DNA of 64,000 bases. It comes from JAFLCM01 sp964510955 (GTDB lineage Bacteria > Planctomycetota > Phycisphaerae > Phycisphaerales > UBA1924). Position 1 is the stretch's first letter; each line of letters begins with the position of its first letter. The position numbers and the translations under genes were made by a program. Of the stretch, positions 15,587 through 24,766 are shown in pieces. The stretch is taken from NCBI GenBank assembly GCA_964510955.1, contig CAZEDW010000003.1:1-64000 (forward strand), given 5' to 3'. The notes below the pieces were generated by a model, which was given only the letters and a program-made list of their open reading frames with translations, did not search any database and was not told where the DNA came from.

Positions 15587-16002
15587 TCTTCGGCCAGGAA
15601 GATGATGTCGTCCTCGGTCTGCGGCATCTTGTCCGGGCCGTTGCTGATGAGGGCGTAGCCCTTGTCGCGGAAGGGCGAGAGGTACTGGAAGTCGACGCCC
15701 CAGGCGTCCTTGGCGGCCTCGACCTTGAGCATGCCCTGGGCCATGAGGACGCCCAGCGCCCCGCCGGCGCCGCTGGCGGGCGGGTAGGCGGAGTAGGTGC
15801 CGTAGTACGAGGTGAGCGCGGTCTGGATCTGCTTGGCCTTGGCGGTGGTGGCGTCGATCTTGGCTTTTCTGAAGATGCCCGCGGCGTTGTAGACCGCGAC
15901 GCCCGCGAGGATGCCGATGATCGCGAGCACGATCATCAGCTCGACGAGGGTGAAGCCGCGGCGGCGCCGGGCGGCGCGGGTGGTTCGGCGGGTGGTGGTC
16001 AT
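15583..16002 (-). CDS. gspG: Major pseudopilin GspG
   Basis: The 139-residue protein has the canonical leader RRRRGFTLVELMIVLAIIGI (cleavage after Gly16, Glu21 at +5) and a short globular domain ending QTEDDIIFLAEE. The segment AWGVDFQYLSPFRDKGYALI with SNGPDKMPQTEDDI matches the calcium-binding C-terminal loop of GspG (family form: DPWGNPYQY, then S.G.D...GTEDDI). AAGGA lies upstream of the ATG at 16000-16002. GspG is the main subunit of the type II secretion pseudopilus. The gene is the best single marker that this cluster is a type II secretion system. Confidence 0.9.
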   Translation of the reverse strand: MTTTRRTTRAARRRRGFTLVELMIVLAIIGILAGVAVYNAAGIFRKAKIDATTAKAKQIQTALTSYYGTYSAYPPASGAGGALGVLMAQGMLKVEAAKDAWGVDFQYLSPFRDKGYALISNGPDKMPQTEDDIIFLAEE

Positions 16003-16173
16003 ATCGGTGGTCCTTGTGTGCGTTTGAGCTGCGGGCGACGGACGCGGGGCAGGGCGCCCGGGCGGGAACGCGACGGCGTCCAGCGGTTCAGATCCCCGGG
16101 GGCCGGGAGTTCGGAAACTCTAGGTCGCGGGGGCTTCTGGGATGTCGTTGCCCGGCGTGGGTTTTACCGCCGT

Positions 16174-17373
16174 CTACTGGTGGACGTTGCTGCTGAAGGT
16201 GATGAGCGGGATGGCGATGGCGAGGATCAAGGGGCCCAAAAGTGCGAACATGGCGACGATGACGGCGGGCTCGAGCAGCGCGAGCAGGCGGGCCGAGCCG
16301 CGGTCGACCTCGGCGGCCATGTCGGCGCTGAGCGAGTCGAAGGCCGAGTCGAGGTCGCCGGCGCGCTCGGCGGCGATGAGCAGGCGGCGGGTGGCGATGG
16401 GGAGCTTGTCGACGCGGTCGATGAGCACGCGGAGCACGCCGCCCTCGACGAGGCTCTTGCGGAGCTTGTCGAGCTGATCGCGCAGCTCGGTGCTGGTGAT
16501 GACGGGCACGGCGTTGGCGAGGGCGTCGGCGAGGGGGACGCCGGTGCGCACCATGGCGGCCAGCACGCTGAAGAACCGCGTAAGCTCGGCGCTGAGCAGG
16601 AGCGTCGAGACGCCGGGCAGGCGGGAGGCCAGGCGCCGGGCCGAGTCGAGGAGCGGGCGCCAGAACAGCAGCAGGGCCAGCAGCGCCACCCCAAGGAGGA
16701 TGAACGCGAACTTGAGGTTGGTGTTCAGCCAGACACCCAGGCCGAACACGACGCGCGAGAACCAGGGGAGCTGCGCGTTCATCTGCTGCATCTGCTCGGC
16801 GATCTGCGGGACCAGGAACACCAGGATGCCGGAGAAGAGCAGGGCGGCGATGACTGTGACCACCGCGGGGTAGATCATCACGGTGGTGGCCTTGCCGGAG
16901 ATGGCCAGGCGGCGCCGGGCCGCCTGAGCCAGGCGCATGCCGGCGCCGGCGAGGTCGCCGGTGCGCTCGGCGGAGCGGTAGACCGAGATGCTGACGGGGT
17001 CGAAGGCGCCCTGTTTTTCGCACGCCTGGGAGAAGCTGGCGCCGGCGGCGACGGCGTCGCGGATCTTCTGCACCGTGGCCTTGCTTTTGGGCGAGACGAC
17101 GGTGGAGGCAACCTCGAGGGTTTCTACCAAAGGCACGCCGCGCGAGACGAGGGTGTGAATCTGCTCGTTCAGCAGGGCGTCGTCCTTGAGCGGGAGCTTG
17201 CCGGTCGGTGCGGCCCCGAGCGGGAGCTTCCAGGCCCTGAGCATGAGGAGCTGGTCACGCTTGAGGTCTTCGGCGAGCAGCGCGGCATCGGCGGCGGCGC
17301 GGACGCCGAACTTGGTGCCCCCGCTGGGGGTCATGGCCCGGAAGAGGAAGCTGTGCGACTGGAGCTGGGTCAC
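16174..17373 (-). CDS. gspF: Inner-membrane platform protein GspF
   Basis: The 399-residue protein has two copies of the T2SF domain. The first (about 65-190) contains LVSRGVPLVETLEVAST and the GAFDPVSISVYRSAERTGDL signature; a hydrophobic span follows (VVTVIAALLFSGILVFLVP). The second copy (about 260-385) contains FFSVLAAMVRTGVPLADALA and RRLLIAAERAGDLDSAF, followed by the last membrane span near the C-terminus (PAVIVAMFALLGPLILAIAI). Start is GTG at 17373. It lies 171 bases before gspG and 130 bases after gspE. GspF/PilC is the polytopic core of the assembly platform. Confidence 0.92.
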   Translation of the reverse strand: MTQLQSHSFLFRAMTPSGGTKFGVRAAADAALLAEDLKRDQLLMLRAWKLPLGAAPTGKLPLKDDALLNEQIHTLVSRGVPLVETLEVASTVVSPKSKATVQKIRDAVAAGASFSQACEKQGAFDPVSISVYRSAERTGDLAGAGMRLAQAARRRLAISGKATTVMIYPAVVTVIAALLFSGILVFLVPQIAEQMQQMNAQLPWFSRVVFGLGVWLNTNLKFAFILLGVALLALLLFWRPLLDSARRLASRLPGVSTLLLSAELTRFFSVLAAMVRTGVPLADALANAVPVITSTELRDQLDKLRKSLVEGGVLRVLIDRVDKLPIATRRLLIAAERAGDLDSAFDSLSADMAAEVDRGSARLLALLEPAVIVAMFALLGPLILAIAIPLITFSSNVHQ

Positions 17374-17503
17374 GGAGTTGAGGCTGAACGCGGAGTGACG
17401 GAGGGGACGGAGAGAAGGACAAACGAGAAGCGAATATCAAGAATTCAGGACTTGAGGACTTCAGGACTCCGGACCTCGGAGACCAGGACCACTCGACACC
17501 TCC

Positions 17504-19228
17504 TCAGGCCAGCACCCTTCGCAGTTCCACTTCCGTCGTCAGACCGGCGGCGATCTTCTCGTGGCCGTCGTCCCACATGGTCTTCATGCCTTCCTTGATC
17601 GCCAGCTCGCGGATGGCGATGGCGTCGGCGGTCTTCATGGTGAGGCGGCGGATCTCGTCGGTCATGGGCATGATCTCGTAGATCGCCAGTCGCCCGGAGA
17701 AACCCGAGCCGAAGCACCGCTCGCACCGTCCGATGATGGTCGGGGCGTTGGGCAGCGGGGCCTGGCCCTTGCCCTTGCACTGCTGGCACACGCGCCGGGT
17801 CAGGCGCTGGGCGAGCACGGCGAGGAGGCTCGACGCGATGAGGTACGGCTCGATGCCGATGTCCTGCATACGGCTGATGGCGCTGGGGGCGTCGTTGGTG
17901 TGCAGTGTGGCGAGCACGAGGTGGCCCGTCAGCGAGGCCTGGATGGCGAGCTGGGCGGTCTCGCCGTCGCGGATTTCGCCGACAAGGATGACGTCGGGGT
18001 CCTGGCGGAGCAGGCTGCGGAGGCCGGCGGCGAAGGTGACGCCGCGCTTGACGTTGACCTGAACCTGCGCGATGCCTTCGAGGTGGTACTCGACGGGGTC
18101 CTCGATGGTCATGACGTTGCGCGAGCCGCGGTCGATCTTCTCCATCGCGGCGTACAGGCTGGTGGTCTTGCCGCTGCCGGTGGGGCCGGTGACGAGCACC
18201 ATGCCGTTGGGGCGGTCGATGAGGCTGATGAGCTGCTTCTGCATGCCCTGGGTCATGCCCAAGGAGTCGAGCGACAGCTTGGTCTGGCTCTGGTCGAGCA
18301 GGCGGAGCACGAGGCGCTCGCCGAAGATGGTGGGCACGCACGAGAGACGGATGTCGATCTTGCGGCTGCCGATGCGGACGGTGGTCTGGCCGTCCTGGGG
18401 GCTGTGGCGGTTGGCGATGTCGAGCTCGGCCATGACCTTGATGCGGCTGGTGATGGCGGGGCCGAGGGTGACGGGGGGGCTGAAGGCGTCGACGAGCATG
18501 CCATCGATGCGGAAGCGGATAACGAGGCGGTTTTCCAGCGGCTGGATATGGATGTCGCTGGCGCGGCGGCGGAGGGCCTCGAACAGGATCATGTTCACGA
18601 GGCGGATGACGGGGGTCTGGCGGGCGAGCTGGAGCAGGTCGGTGGCGCCGCCGAGGCTGCTGGCGGCGTTCTCGAGCTCGCGCTCGTCGAGCGGCATCTC
18701 TTCGACGATCTCGGTGACGAGGTCCTGCTTGGCCTCGTAGCCGCGGTTGATGAGGTTGCCGACGGCGGCGCGGGGCGCCAGGACGATCTCGACCGGCATG
18801 CCCAGCAGGCGTTCGATCATGGCGAACGCCGCGGGCTGCATGGGCTGGCTGGTGGCGACGACCATGGAGTGGCCGTCGGTGCGGAGGCCGGCGATCTGGT
18901 GGCGCCGGGCGGCGGAGGCGGGGACGGAGGCGTAGTAGCGTTCGGCGGAGTCGCTGGCGCGCGGCTCGACGTCGAAGGTCAGCCCGTAGCGCCCGGCGAG
19001 GGCTTCGAGGGCGGCGTGCTCGTCGATGGCGCTGGTGGAGAGCAACAGGTCCCACGGGTCGTCCGCCGCGCCGGGGGCCTCGGAAAACCGCTTCAACTGG
19101 TCGGCGCGGACCGGCATGGGCCTGAAGAGCGCGGCGACTCGCTCGGCGCCGCGCTGCTCGGCGGCGTCGTGGGTCGCGGCGCCGTTGGGCGCCGAGCCGT
19201 TCTTGCCTTTGGGGTCCGTTGCGGTCAT
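17504..19228 (-). CDS. gspE: Secretion ATPase GspE
   Basis: The 574-residue protein is a full-length GspE/PilB-type ATPase. An N-terminal GspE_N-like region covers about 30-170; the ATPase domain has Walker A GPTGSGKT (348-355), the Asp box TIEDPVEYHLE (from 374), Walker B DPDVILVGEIRDGETA (from 410) and the His box TGHLVLATLHTNDAPSAI (from 434). The zinc-binding tetracysteine is present as CQQC (481, 484) and CERC (502, 505). It powers pseudopilus assembly at the cytoplasmic face by way of the GspL-like protein. The start ATG lies 12 bases after the gspD stop. Confidence 0.95.
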   Translation of the reverse strand: MTATDPKGKNGSAPNGAATHDAAEQRGAERVAALFRPMPVRADQLKRFSEAPGAADDPWDLLLSTSAIDEHAALEALAGRYGLTFDVEPRASDSAERYYASVPASAARRHQIAGLRTDGHSMVVATSQPMQPAAFAMIERLLGMPVEIVLAPRAAVGNLINRGYEAKQDLVTEIVEEMPLDERELENAASSLGGATDLLQLARQTPVIRLVNMILFEALRRRASDIHIQPLENRLVIRFRIDGMLVDAFSPPVTLGPAITSRIKVMAELDIANRHSPQDGQTTVRIGSRKIDIRLSCVPTIFGERLVLRLLDQSQTKLSLDSLGMTQGMQKQLISLIDRPNGMVLVTGPTGSGKTTSLYAAMEKIDRGSRNVMTIEDPVEYHLEGIAQVQVNVKRGVTFAAGLRSLLRQDPDVILVGEIRDGETAQLAIQASLTGHLVLATLHTNDAPSAISRMQDIGIEPYLIASSLLAVLAQRLTRRVCQQCKGKGQAPLPNAPTIIGRCERCFGSGFSGRLAIYEIMPMTDEIRRLTMKTADAIAIRELAIKEGMKTMWDDGHEKIAAGLTTEVELRRVLA

Positions 19229-19240
19229 GCCTGGGATTTT

Positions 19241-22150
19241 TCAGCGAGGACCGGGCAGACGACGGCGGGACGAATAGTCCGAGTCGATCGGCTCGGGCTC
19301 GCCGGTGCCGAGATCGACGGGCGGGACGTCGAGGTGCGGGCTGATGGTGATGGTCTCGGGGTTGAAGTCGGGGACGATGCCCTCGATGTCCGCCGCCTTG
19401 GCCGGGCCCTCGGTGAGAATGCGCAGGTCGGCGCCGGTCGGGTCGTTGAGGACGCGGGGGGTGATGAAGACGAAGATGGTGGTGCGGTTCTTGACTTCTG
19501 ACAGGCTCTTGAACAGCAGACCCAGGAGCGGGATGTCGCCGAGGAAGGGGACCTTGTTCTGGGTGTTCTGGCGTGTTTCGAGGGTGAAGCCGCCGACGAC
19601 GATGGTGGAGTCGGAGGGGACCGTCACCTTGCTGCCGTACTTCTCCTGCTGCTTGGGCGGCTGGAGGTTGGCGCCGCTGGACCCCGCGGAGCGGTCGAAG
19701 CTGGACAGCTCGATCTCGTACTCCAGGATCACGTCGCCGTTCTTGCTGATGGTGGGCTTGACCTTGAGCTTGGTGCCGGCGGTGGCGGTGCCGCCCTGGC
19801 TGGTGATGGTGGGGCTGCCGGAGACCTGGCTGGTAGCGCTGAAGGGCTCTTCGCGGGTGCTCTCCTGGGTCGCTTCCTGGTTGTCGTTGACGAGGATGCG
19901 GGGAGAAGAGACCACGCGGGCGTCGCCGATGGTCTGCAGGGCGTTGATGACGCCCAGCGCGTGGTCCTGGTTGAACAGGGCGGCGGTGACGCCGGAGGTT
20001 CCGGTGGGAGCGGGGATGGTCCGCAGGGCGTTGAAGGCGCCGGTGGTGGCGCCTGAGCCCGAGCCCGAGGTGGGAGGGGACGTGAGCCCGAAGCCCGAGA
20101 GGAACTGGAACGCGTGGGCGTCGATCTGCAAGTCGGCGCTGAACTTGAACTGATCGTCGACACGCAGGGCGATGATCTTGGCTTCGATCGACACCTGGGG
20201 CTGACGCTCGTCGAGCTTGCGGATGATGCGGTCGAACTCGCGCTGCGCGCGGCCGGCGGCCTTGATGAGCACCTGGTTGCGGTCCTCGTCGGCGACGACG
20301 ACCGTGTCCTGCGACGAGGCGGTGAGCGTCGCGCTCTCTTCGCCCGCGGCGCCCCCTGCCGCGGCGGCGGGCTTCTCGGGCTCCTTGGGCGTCACCAGCG
20401 GGCTGGCGGTGCCGCGCGATGTGCCGCGGTTCAGGAACGCGCTGTTGGCGGTGCGGTCCTGCGGGTTTTGAAGGAGATTGTTCAGCACCTCGGCGACGGT
20501 CTTGGCCTTGGCGTAGGCGAGCTTGTAGGCGCGGATCTCGACCTTTTCCTCGTTGGCCTGCTCGATGAAGGTCTCGACAAGCTGCTTGACGATGGCGTGC
20601 TGGGTCTCGGTGCCGTAGTAGACGATCGAGCCCTTCTCGGTATCGACGGTGAAGCCGCTGCCGGGGAGGTCGGACTGCTGGCCGGCCTGGCCCTGGAGGC
20701 CGGTGAAACTGGTGGTGCGCCCGCCGAAGCCGCCGAACGCGCCGTTGCCGGAAGACGAGGACTGGGTGATGGGCCCGAGGCCGACACGCTCGCCGGCGGT
20801 GGCGACGTCCTGGGTGACCGAGCCGGTGGCGTAGCGGCGCGCGACAAGCGTGTTGACGATATCTACCATCTCGATGATGCGGTGGACCTGCTCGGCCTCG
20901 AGGTCGGTGCCTCGGAAGATGATGGCGTTGCCGGGGTCGATGAACAGGCGGGAGTCGAGGTGGGTGAACGAGCCGCTGACGCCGCCGGCGCCGGCGGGCG
21001 CCTGCGGCTGGATCGCCACCGGCTGCCCGGGGATGCCGGAGGCGGCCTGCTTGCCGTTGAGGATGAGGATGCGGTTGAGGGCGAAATCCGCCGAGACGTG
21101 CTGGAGCTGAAAGCGGTGCAGCTTCTGGTCGGCGAGTTTTTCGTTGATGTTAGAAACGATCTGCTCGACGGTGCTGATGACGCCCGGCGAGGCGGTGACG
21201 ATCAAGACGCCGATGTCGTCGACCGGGGTGATGCGGACGCCCTGGGGCACGCCGCCCTGCCCGCCGAGCGCCTGCTGCACGGCCTGCTGCATGACGCTGG
21301 GGCGGACCATCGGGGTGGGGATGATTCGGGTGGTGGCGAGGTCCACTCCCTCGCCGGCGAAGACAATGGGGACCTTGCCGGCGGCCTTGATGGTGTAGAA
21401 GCCCAGCGGGTCCTTGTTGAAAACGAGGTCGTGGTCTTCCAGCAGTCGCGCCAGCAGCTTGAGCAGGTCGGCGACCTTCACCTTCATCGGGGCGCGGAAG
21501 GTAACGCGCCCGGCGGTGATGCCCTCGTCGGCGATAATGTTGATCTTCAGCACCCGCCCGACCCAGTCTGCGATGGCGAGGATGTCGACTGGCTCGGTCC
21601 AGTTGAGCGAGACCTCGCCGTCTTTGTCCATGAGCGCGCCGACGCCCGGCTGATCACCGGCCAGCGGCGCGGGGGGCTGGGGCCCCGCCGCGCCCGGGGC
21701 GCCGAGGATCGGTGCACCGGGGCCCGGCGCGGCGGGATCGGCGGCGTTGGCCGGGGCGACGCCTGCGGGGTTCAGGGGGTTGGTGCCGCGGGCGGCGTCC
21801 TGTGCTCGCTTGGCCTGCTCGTCCAACTGGCGCTTCATCGCTTCGCGGGCGGCTTCACGCTGACGGATGGCTTCGGAGCGATCATCAGGCTTGACGGGCG
21901 TGTTGGCGGATCCCGGGGGGGTGGGCACCGGGACCGGCACCACTTCTGAAGGTTGCGGCTGTTCACCCTGACCGGGGTTGGAGGGCTGATCGGATTGCCC
22001 GCGGGCGTTGGCGGACCAGGGCTGCCCGGCGACCGAGGCCAAAAGGACCGCGGTGACAATGCCGGCGGCGTGGTGGATGCGACCACGCCGGGGCGCTTTG
22101 CTGGGTGCGTGGGCGGGGCTCGCGTCGGCTTGGGTCGCGGGATTGATCAT
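19241..22150 (-). CDS. gspD: Outer-membrane secretin GspD
   Basis: From ATG 22148-22150 the protein has 969 residues. A twin-basic start leads to a signal-like hydrophobic stretch (AAGIVTAVLLASVAG); a Pro/Gln/Ala-rich spacer follows, then N0 (VSLNWTEPVDILAIADWVGR) and two to three N1-type ring domains (for example RILILNGKQA and the segment from VEIRAYKLAYAKAKTVAEVL). The C-terminal secretin domain includes LGVINALQTIGDARVVSSPR, VTVPSDSTIVVGGFTLETRQ and PFLGDIPLLGLLFKS, which are diagnostic. It ends with a short S-domain-like tail. Two low-complexity insertions near the ring domains are longer than in proteobacterial secretins. An in-frame ATG at 22210 is an alternative start. It heads the secretion operon. 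Confidence 0.93.
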   Translation of the reverse strand: MINPATQADASPAHAPSKAPRRGRIHHAAGIVTAVLLASVAGQPWSANARGQSDQPSNPGQGEQPQPSEVVPVPVPTPPGSANTPVKPDDRSEAIRQREAAREAMKRQLDEQAKRAQDAARGTNPLNPAGVAPANAADPAAPGPGAPILGAPGAAGPQPPAPLAGDQPGVGALMDKDGEVSLNWTEPVDILAIADWVGRVLKINIIADEGITAGRVTFRAPMKVKVADLLKLLARLLEDHDLVFNKDPLGFYTIKAAGKVPIVFAGEGVDLATTRIIPTPMVRPSVMQQAVQQALGGQGGVPQGVRITPVDDIGVLIVTASPGVISTVEQIVSNINEKLADQKLHRFQLQHVSADFALNRILILNGKQAASGIPGQPVAIQPQAPAGAGGVSGSFTHLDSRLFIDPGNAIIFRGTDLEAEQVHRIIEMVDIVNTLVARRYATGSVTQDVATAGERVGLGPITQSSSSGNGAFGGFGGRTTSFTGLQGQAGQQSDLPGSGFTVDTEKGSIVYYGTETQHAIVKQLVETFIEQANEEKVEIRAYKLAYAKAKTVAEVLNNLLQNPQDRTANSAFLNRGTSRGTASPLVTPKEPEKPAAAAGGAAGEESATLTASSQDTVVVADEDRNQVLIKAAGRAQREFDRIIRKLDERQPQVSIEAKIIALRVDDQFKFSADLQIDAHAFQFLSGFGLTSPPTSGSGSGATTGAFNALRTIPAPTGTSGVTAALFNQDHALGVINALQTIGDARVVSSPRILVNDNQEATQESTREEPFSATSQVSGSPTITSQGGTATAGTKLKVKPTISKNGDVILEYEIELSSFDRSAGSSGANLQPPKQQEKYGSKVTVPSDSTIVVGGFTLETRQNTQNKVPFLGDIPLLGLLFKSLSEVKNRTTIFVFITPRVLNDPTGADLRILTEGPAKAADIEGIVPDFNPETITISPHLDVPPVDLGTGEPEPIDSDYSSRRRLPGPR

Positions 22151-22534
22151 TCGATGGAGGCCCAGTCTGAGGTCAACGCCGGCTCGCGCAAGAGGGTGCC
22201 GGGAGAGCATTATCGGCCCCCGGTCGGGTCCGGCATCGGACTTGCCCGGAGGATACTGGCGAACGCCGGGAGACGCCGGACAGAACCCGGTCGGGCGGCT
22301 GGCTGGGGAGGCTACGGATGAACCCGATGGGCGCGGACTCGGAAGAGGAGTCGCCACGGACGGCCCTTATGGGAGCGGGTTCGGATTCAACGGGGCGTGG
22401 GGCTGGGATCATCTGGGCGATCTGTGGCGTGGCTTTGGTTCCCGCGTCGACCTGCATCGCCGACTGCGTCATCTGTGACCGGCTGGTCGCGGCGCACGGA
22501 CAGCGGGCGCCGGCGCCGGCGTTACGATCCGCGC
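22151..22534. other. Divergent promoter region of the secretion operon
   Basis: The 384 bases separate gspD (minus) from the cobalamin-binding-like gene (plus). Promoters for both must lie here, but I could not pick convincing -35/-10 pairs in the GC-rich sequence. In-frame upstream extensions of both genes exist but carry no family features. Confidence 0.5.
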
Positions 22535-23500
22535 GTGCGAGTTGTCAGCCTTCTCCCATCGGCGACGGAGATCGTCGCGTTGCTCGGCGCGGAAGCGTGC
22601 CTGGTCGGGCGGTCGCACGAGTGCGACTACCCGGGTCAGGTCACGGTGCTTCCGGCGTTGACAGGCGCCGGGATCGCGGCTGAGTTCACCCGTTCCGCCG
22701 ACGTGGACCGGGCTGTGTCCCGGTCGCTGTCGGACGGCGGGAGTCTCTACCGGCTGGATGTGGACAGGCTGCACGAGCTCGGGCCCGATCTCATCATCAC
22801 CCAGGATTTGTGCCGGGTGTGCTCGATCGATCTGGAAACGGTGCGCGAGGCGGCGGCGCGGATGAGCCCGAGGCCCGAGATTTTCAGCATGAACGCGGCG
22901 TCGTTCGAGGATGTGCTCGACAACATCGTGCGCGTGGGGCGGGCGCTGGGTCTGGAGCGCCGGGCGAGCGAGCGGGTGGTTCAACTCCGCGAGCGCTTTT
23001 TTCGGGCGGCGGACCATGTGAACGGGTTCGCCGATCCGACGCGCGTGTTGTTCCTGGAATGGACGGAGCCGCCCTTTGTCGCGGGGCACTGGACGGCCCA
23101 ACTGGTCGAGCGGGCGGGTGCGGTGAGCCTGCTGAATCCGACGACGGCGATGGCGGGGGCCGGCGCGGGCGCGGGCGGGCAGATGGCCCACCGTGTCGCG
23201 GGGCCCTCGATCCGGGTAACTCGGGAGCAGATCGAGCGCGCGGCGCCCGAGGCGATCATCGTGTGCCCGTGCGGCCTTGCGCTGGAGCAGACCCGGCGCG
23301 AGTACGAGGCGCTGGCGCGCGAAGAGTGGTGGCGCTCGCTCCCGGCGGTGCGGAGCGGGCGCGTGGCGCTGGTGGACGGCAACGCCATGTTCAACCGACC
23401 GGGGCCGCGGCTGGTGGACGCGTACGAGTGGCTGGTGGGGTGGCTGAACGGGGTGGACGGGCTGATCCCGCCCGGATTTCCGTGGCTGGCGGCGCCCTGA
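22535..23500 (+). CDS. Cobalamin/iron-type ABC substrate-binding-like protein without signal peptide
   Basis: The 321-residue product starts at GTG 22535 directly with the family's first strand, RVVSLLPSATEIVALLGAE, then LVGRSHECDYPGQV, so no signal peptide is present and it is probably cytoplasmic. It has the BtuF/FhuD class III binding-protein layout: DLIITQDLCRVCSIDLETV, the long connecting helix around VGRALGLERRASERVVQLRE, and the second lobe with PEAIIVCPCGLALEQTRREY and VALVDGNAMFNRPGPRLVDA. The DLCRVC and CPCG cysteines are typical of the cobalamin-binding-like subgroup found outside transport operons. No transporter genes are adjacent, so the ligand and role are open. Confidence 0.8.
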   Translation: MRVVSLLPSATEIVALLGAEACLVGRSHECDYPGQVTVLPALTGAGIAAEFTRSADVDRAVSRSLSDGGSLYRLDVDRLHELGPDLIITQDLCRVCSIDLETVREAAARMSPRPEIFSMNAASFEDVLDNIVRVGRALGLERRASERVVQLRERFFRAADHVNGFADPTRVLFLEWTEPPFVAGHWTAQLVERAGAVSLLNPTTAMAGAGAGAGGQMAHRVAGPSIRVTREQIERAAPEAIIVCPCGLALEQTRREYEALAREEWWRSLPAVRSGRVALVDGNAMFNRPGPRLVDAYEWLVGWLNGVDGLIPPGFPWLAAP

Positions 23501-23520
23501 ACCGGGCCCCGGCTCCCCCT

Positions 23521-24654
23521 TTACTTCAGGCTCTCGGGCAGTTCGGCGTGGATCAGCTTGAGCTCTTCGGCCTTCTCGCGGGGCATGACGAGCGTGGCCT
23601 CTTTGGTGTGGACCACGATGAGGTTGTCGCAGCCGAGCACCGCGACGTAGTGCGTCGGGTCGTCGCTGACCACGAGCGAGTTGCTGCACTTGAGCACGCG
23701 GCCGTGGGCGGAGACGCGGTTGCCGTTCTCGTCGGGGTTGAGCGTCTCGCCGTAGCTGGGCCAACTGCCCACGTCGAGCCAGGTGAGGTCCATGTTGACG
23801 GTGCAGACCTTGACGCCGCCGGAATCGTTGGCGCCGGCGGCCCTGGCCTGCTCGCGGGTGGCGGGCTCCATGATGGCGTAATCAACGCTGATCTTGGGGA
23901 GCGTGGGGTAGACCTGTTCCAGCACCGCCTTCTGCTGGGGCGTGCCCCATGCGGCCTGGATTTTCATGAGGCCCTCGTGGCTCTCGGGCTTGTAGCGCCG
24001 GAGGCAATCGAGGATGGTCGCGGCCTTCCACACGAACATGCCGCTGTTCCAGCCGAACACGCCGGAGTCGAGGTAGGCCTGGGCGCGCCCGGCGTCGGGC
24101 TTCTCGACGAATCGTTCGACGCGGTAGGCCAGGTCACGGGTGCCGGGCAGCACGCGGGAGCGCTCGACGTAGCCGAAGCCGGTGGCGGCGTAGGTGGGCT
24201 TGATCGAGAAGGTCACGAGCCGGTGCGGGTCGCTCTCGACGAGCTGGAACCCCAGGTGCATCAGCTCGCCGAACTTCTCAACGGGCTCGATGAGGTGGTC
24301 GGCGGTGAGCACGCAGAAGATGGCGTCTTTGTCGAGCTTGTGGAGCACGGCGGCGGTCAGCCCGACTGCGTTCACCGTGTCGCGCCCCACCGGCTCACCC
24401 AGGATCTGCGCATCGGTGAACTGCGGCATGGCCTTGCGGATGAGGTCGCGGTAGCTCTCGCTGGTGCAGATGTAGCGCTGTGCCTGCGGCACGACGTCGC
24501 GGAGGCGGTCGGCGCTGATCTCCAGCAGCGAGGCCTTGGGCCTGGAACGCCCCCGGTCGATGAACGGCACGAGCTGCTTGGGCAGGCTCTTGCGGCTCAT
24601 GGGCCACAAACGGGTGCCGGAACCGCCGGCCATGATCATCGCGTAACGGGGCAT
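23521..24654 (-). CDS. manC: Mannose-1-phosphate guanylyltransferase
   Basis: The 377-residue protein begins MPRYAMIMAGGSGTRLWPMS, the nucleotide-binding signature of NDP-sugar pyrophosphorylases, followed by the KSLPKQ lysine motif. FVLTADHLI-type substrate strand appears as FCVLTADHLIEPVEKFGE, the second signature is RFVEKPDAGRAQAYLDSG, and the GMFVWKAATILDCL and DVGSWPSY segments are typical for GDP-mannose synthesis (ManC/CpsB). It lacks the C-terminal phosphomannose isomerase domain, so it is monofunctional. It makes GDP-mannose for surface glycans in the cytoplasm. ATG 24652-24654 is chosen because the motif follows within ten residues. It converges with the preceding + strand gene. Confidence 0.92.
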   Translation of the reverse strand: MPRYAMIMAGGSGTRLWPMSRKSLPKQLVPFIDRGRSRPKASLLEISADRLRDVVPQAQRYICTSESYRDLIRKAMPQFTDAQILGEPVGRDTVNAVGLTAAVLHKLDKDAIFCVLTADHLIEPVEKFGELMHLGFQLVESDPHRLVTFSIKPTYAATGFGYVERSRVLPGTRDLAYRVERFVEKPDAGRAQAYLDSGVFGWNSGMFVWKAATILDCLRRYKPESHEGLMKIQAAWGTPQQKAVLEQVYPTLPKISVDYAIMEPATREQARAAGANDSGGVKVCTVNMDLTWLDVGSWPSYGETLNPDENGNRVSAHGRVLKCSNSLVVSDDPTHYVAVLGCDNLIVVHTKEATLVMPREKAEELKLIHAELPESLK

Positions 24655-24677
24655 GGGTATGGAAGGCATTGGGGACC

Positions 24678-24753
24678 AGGCACTGGGCACCAGTCGCATT
24701 GGGCTCGGGCACCGGCGCAAACTCTCCTCACTAGTGCCCGGTGCCCAGTGCCT
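24678..24753. repeat. 14-bp inverted repeat AGGCACTGGGCACC between manC and ruvA
   Basis: AGGCACTGGGCACC at 24678-24691 and its perfect reverse complement at 24740-24753 are 48 bases apart. Related ACTGGGCAC units stand in tandem at 261-291. It may be a dispersed repeat or a hairpin between the two minus-strand genes. Confidence 0.6.
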
Positions 24754-24766
24754 AGTGCGTTCCCCT

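Noticed and set aside
15565..21949. Very long + strand frames opposite the secretion genes (up to about 680 codons)
   Set aside because: They are complements of conserved gsp genes; their composition (Gly/Ala/Val/Arg/Asp with few aromatics) is a by-product of codon bias in GC-rich DNA.
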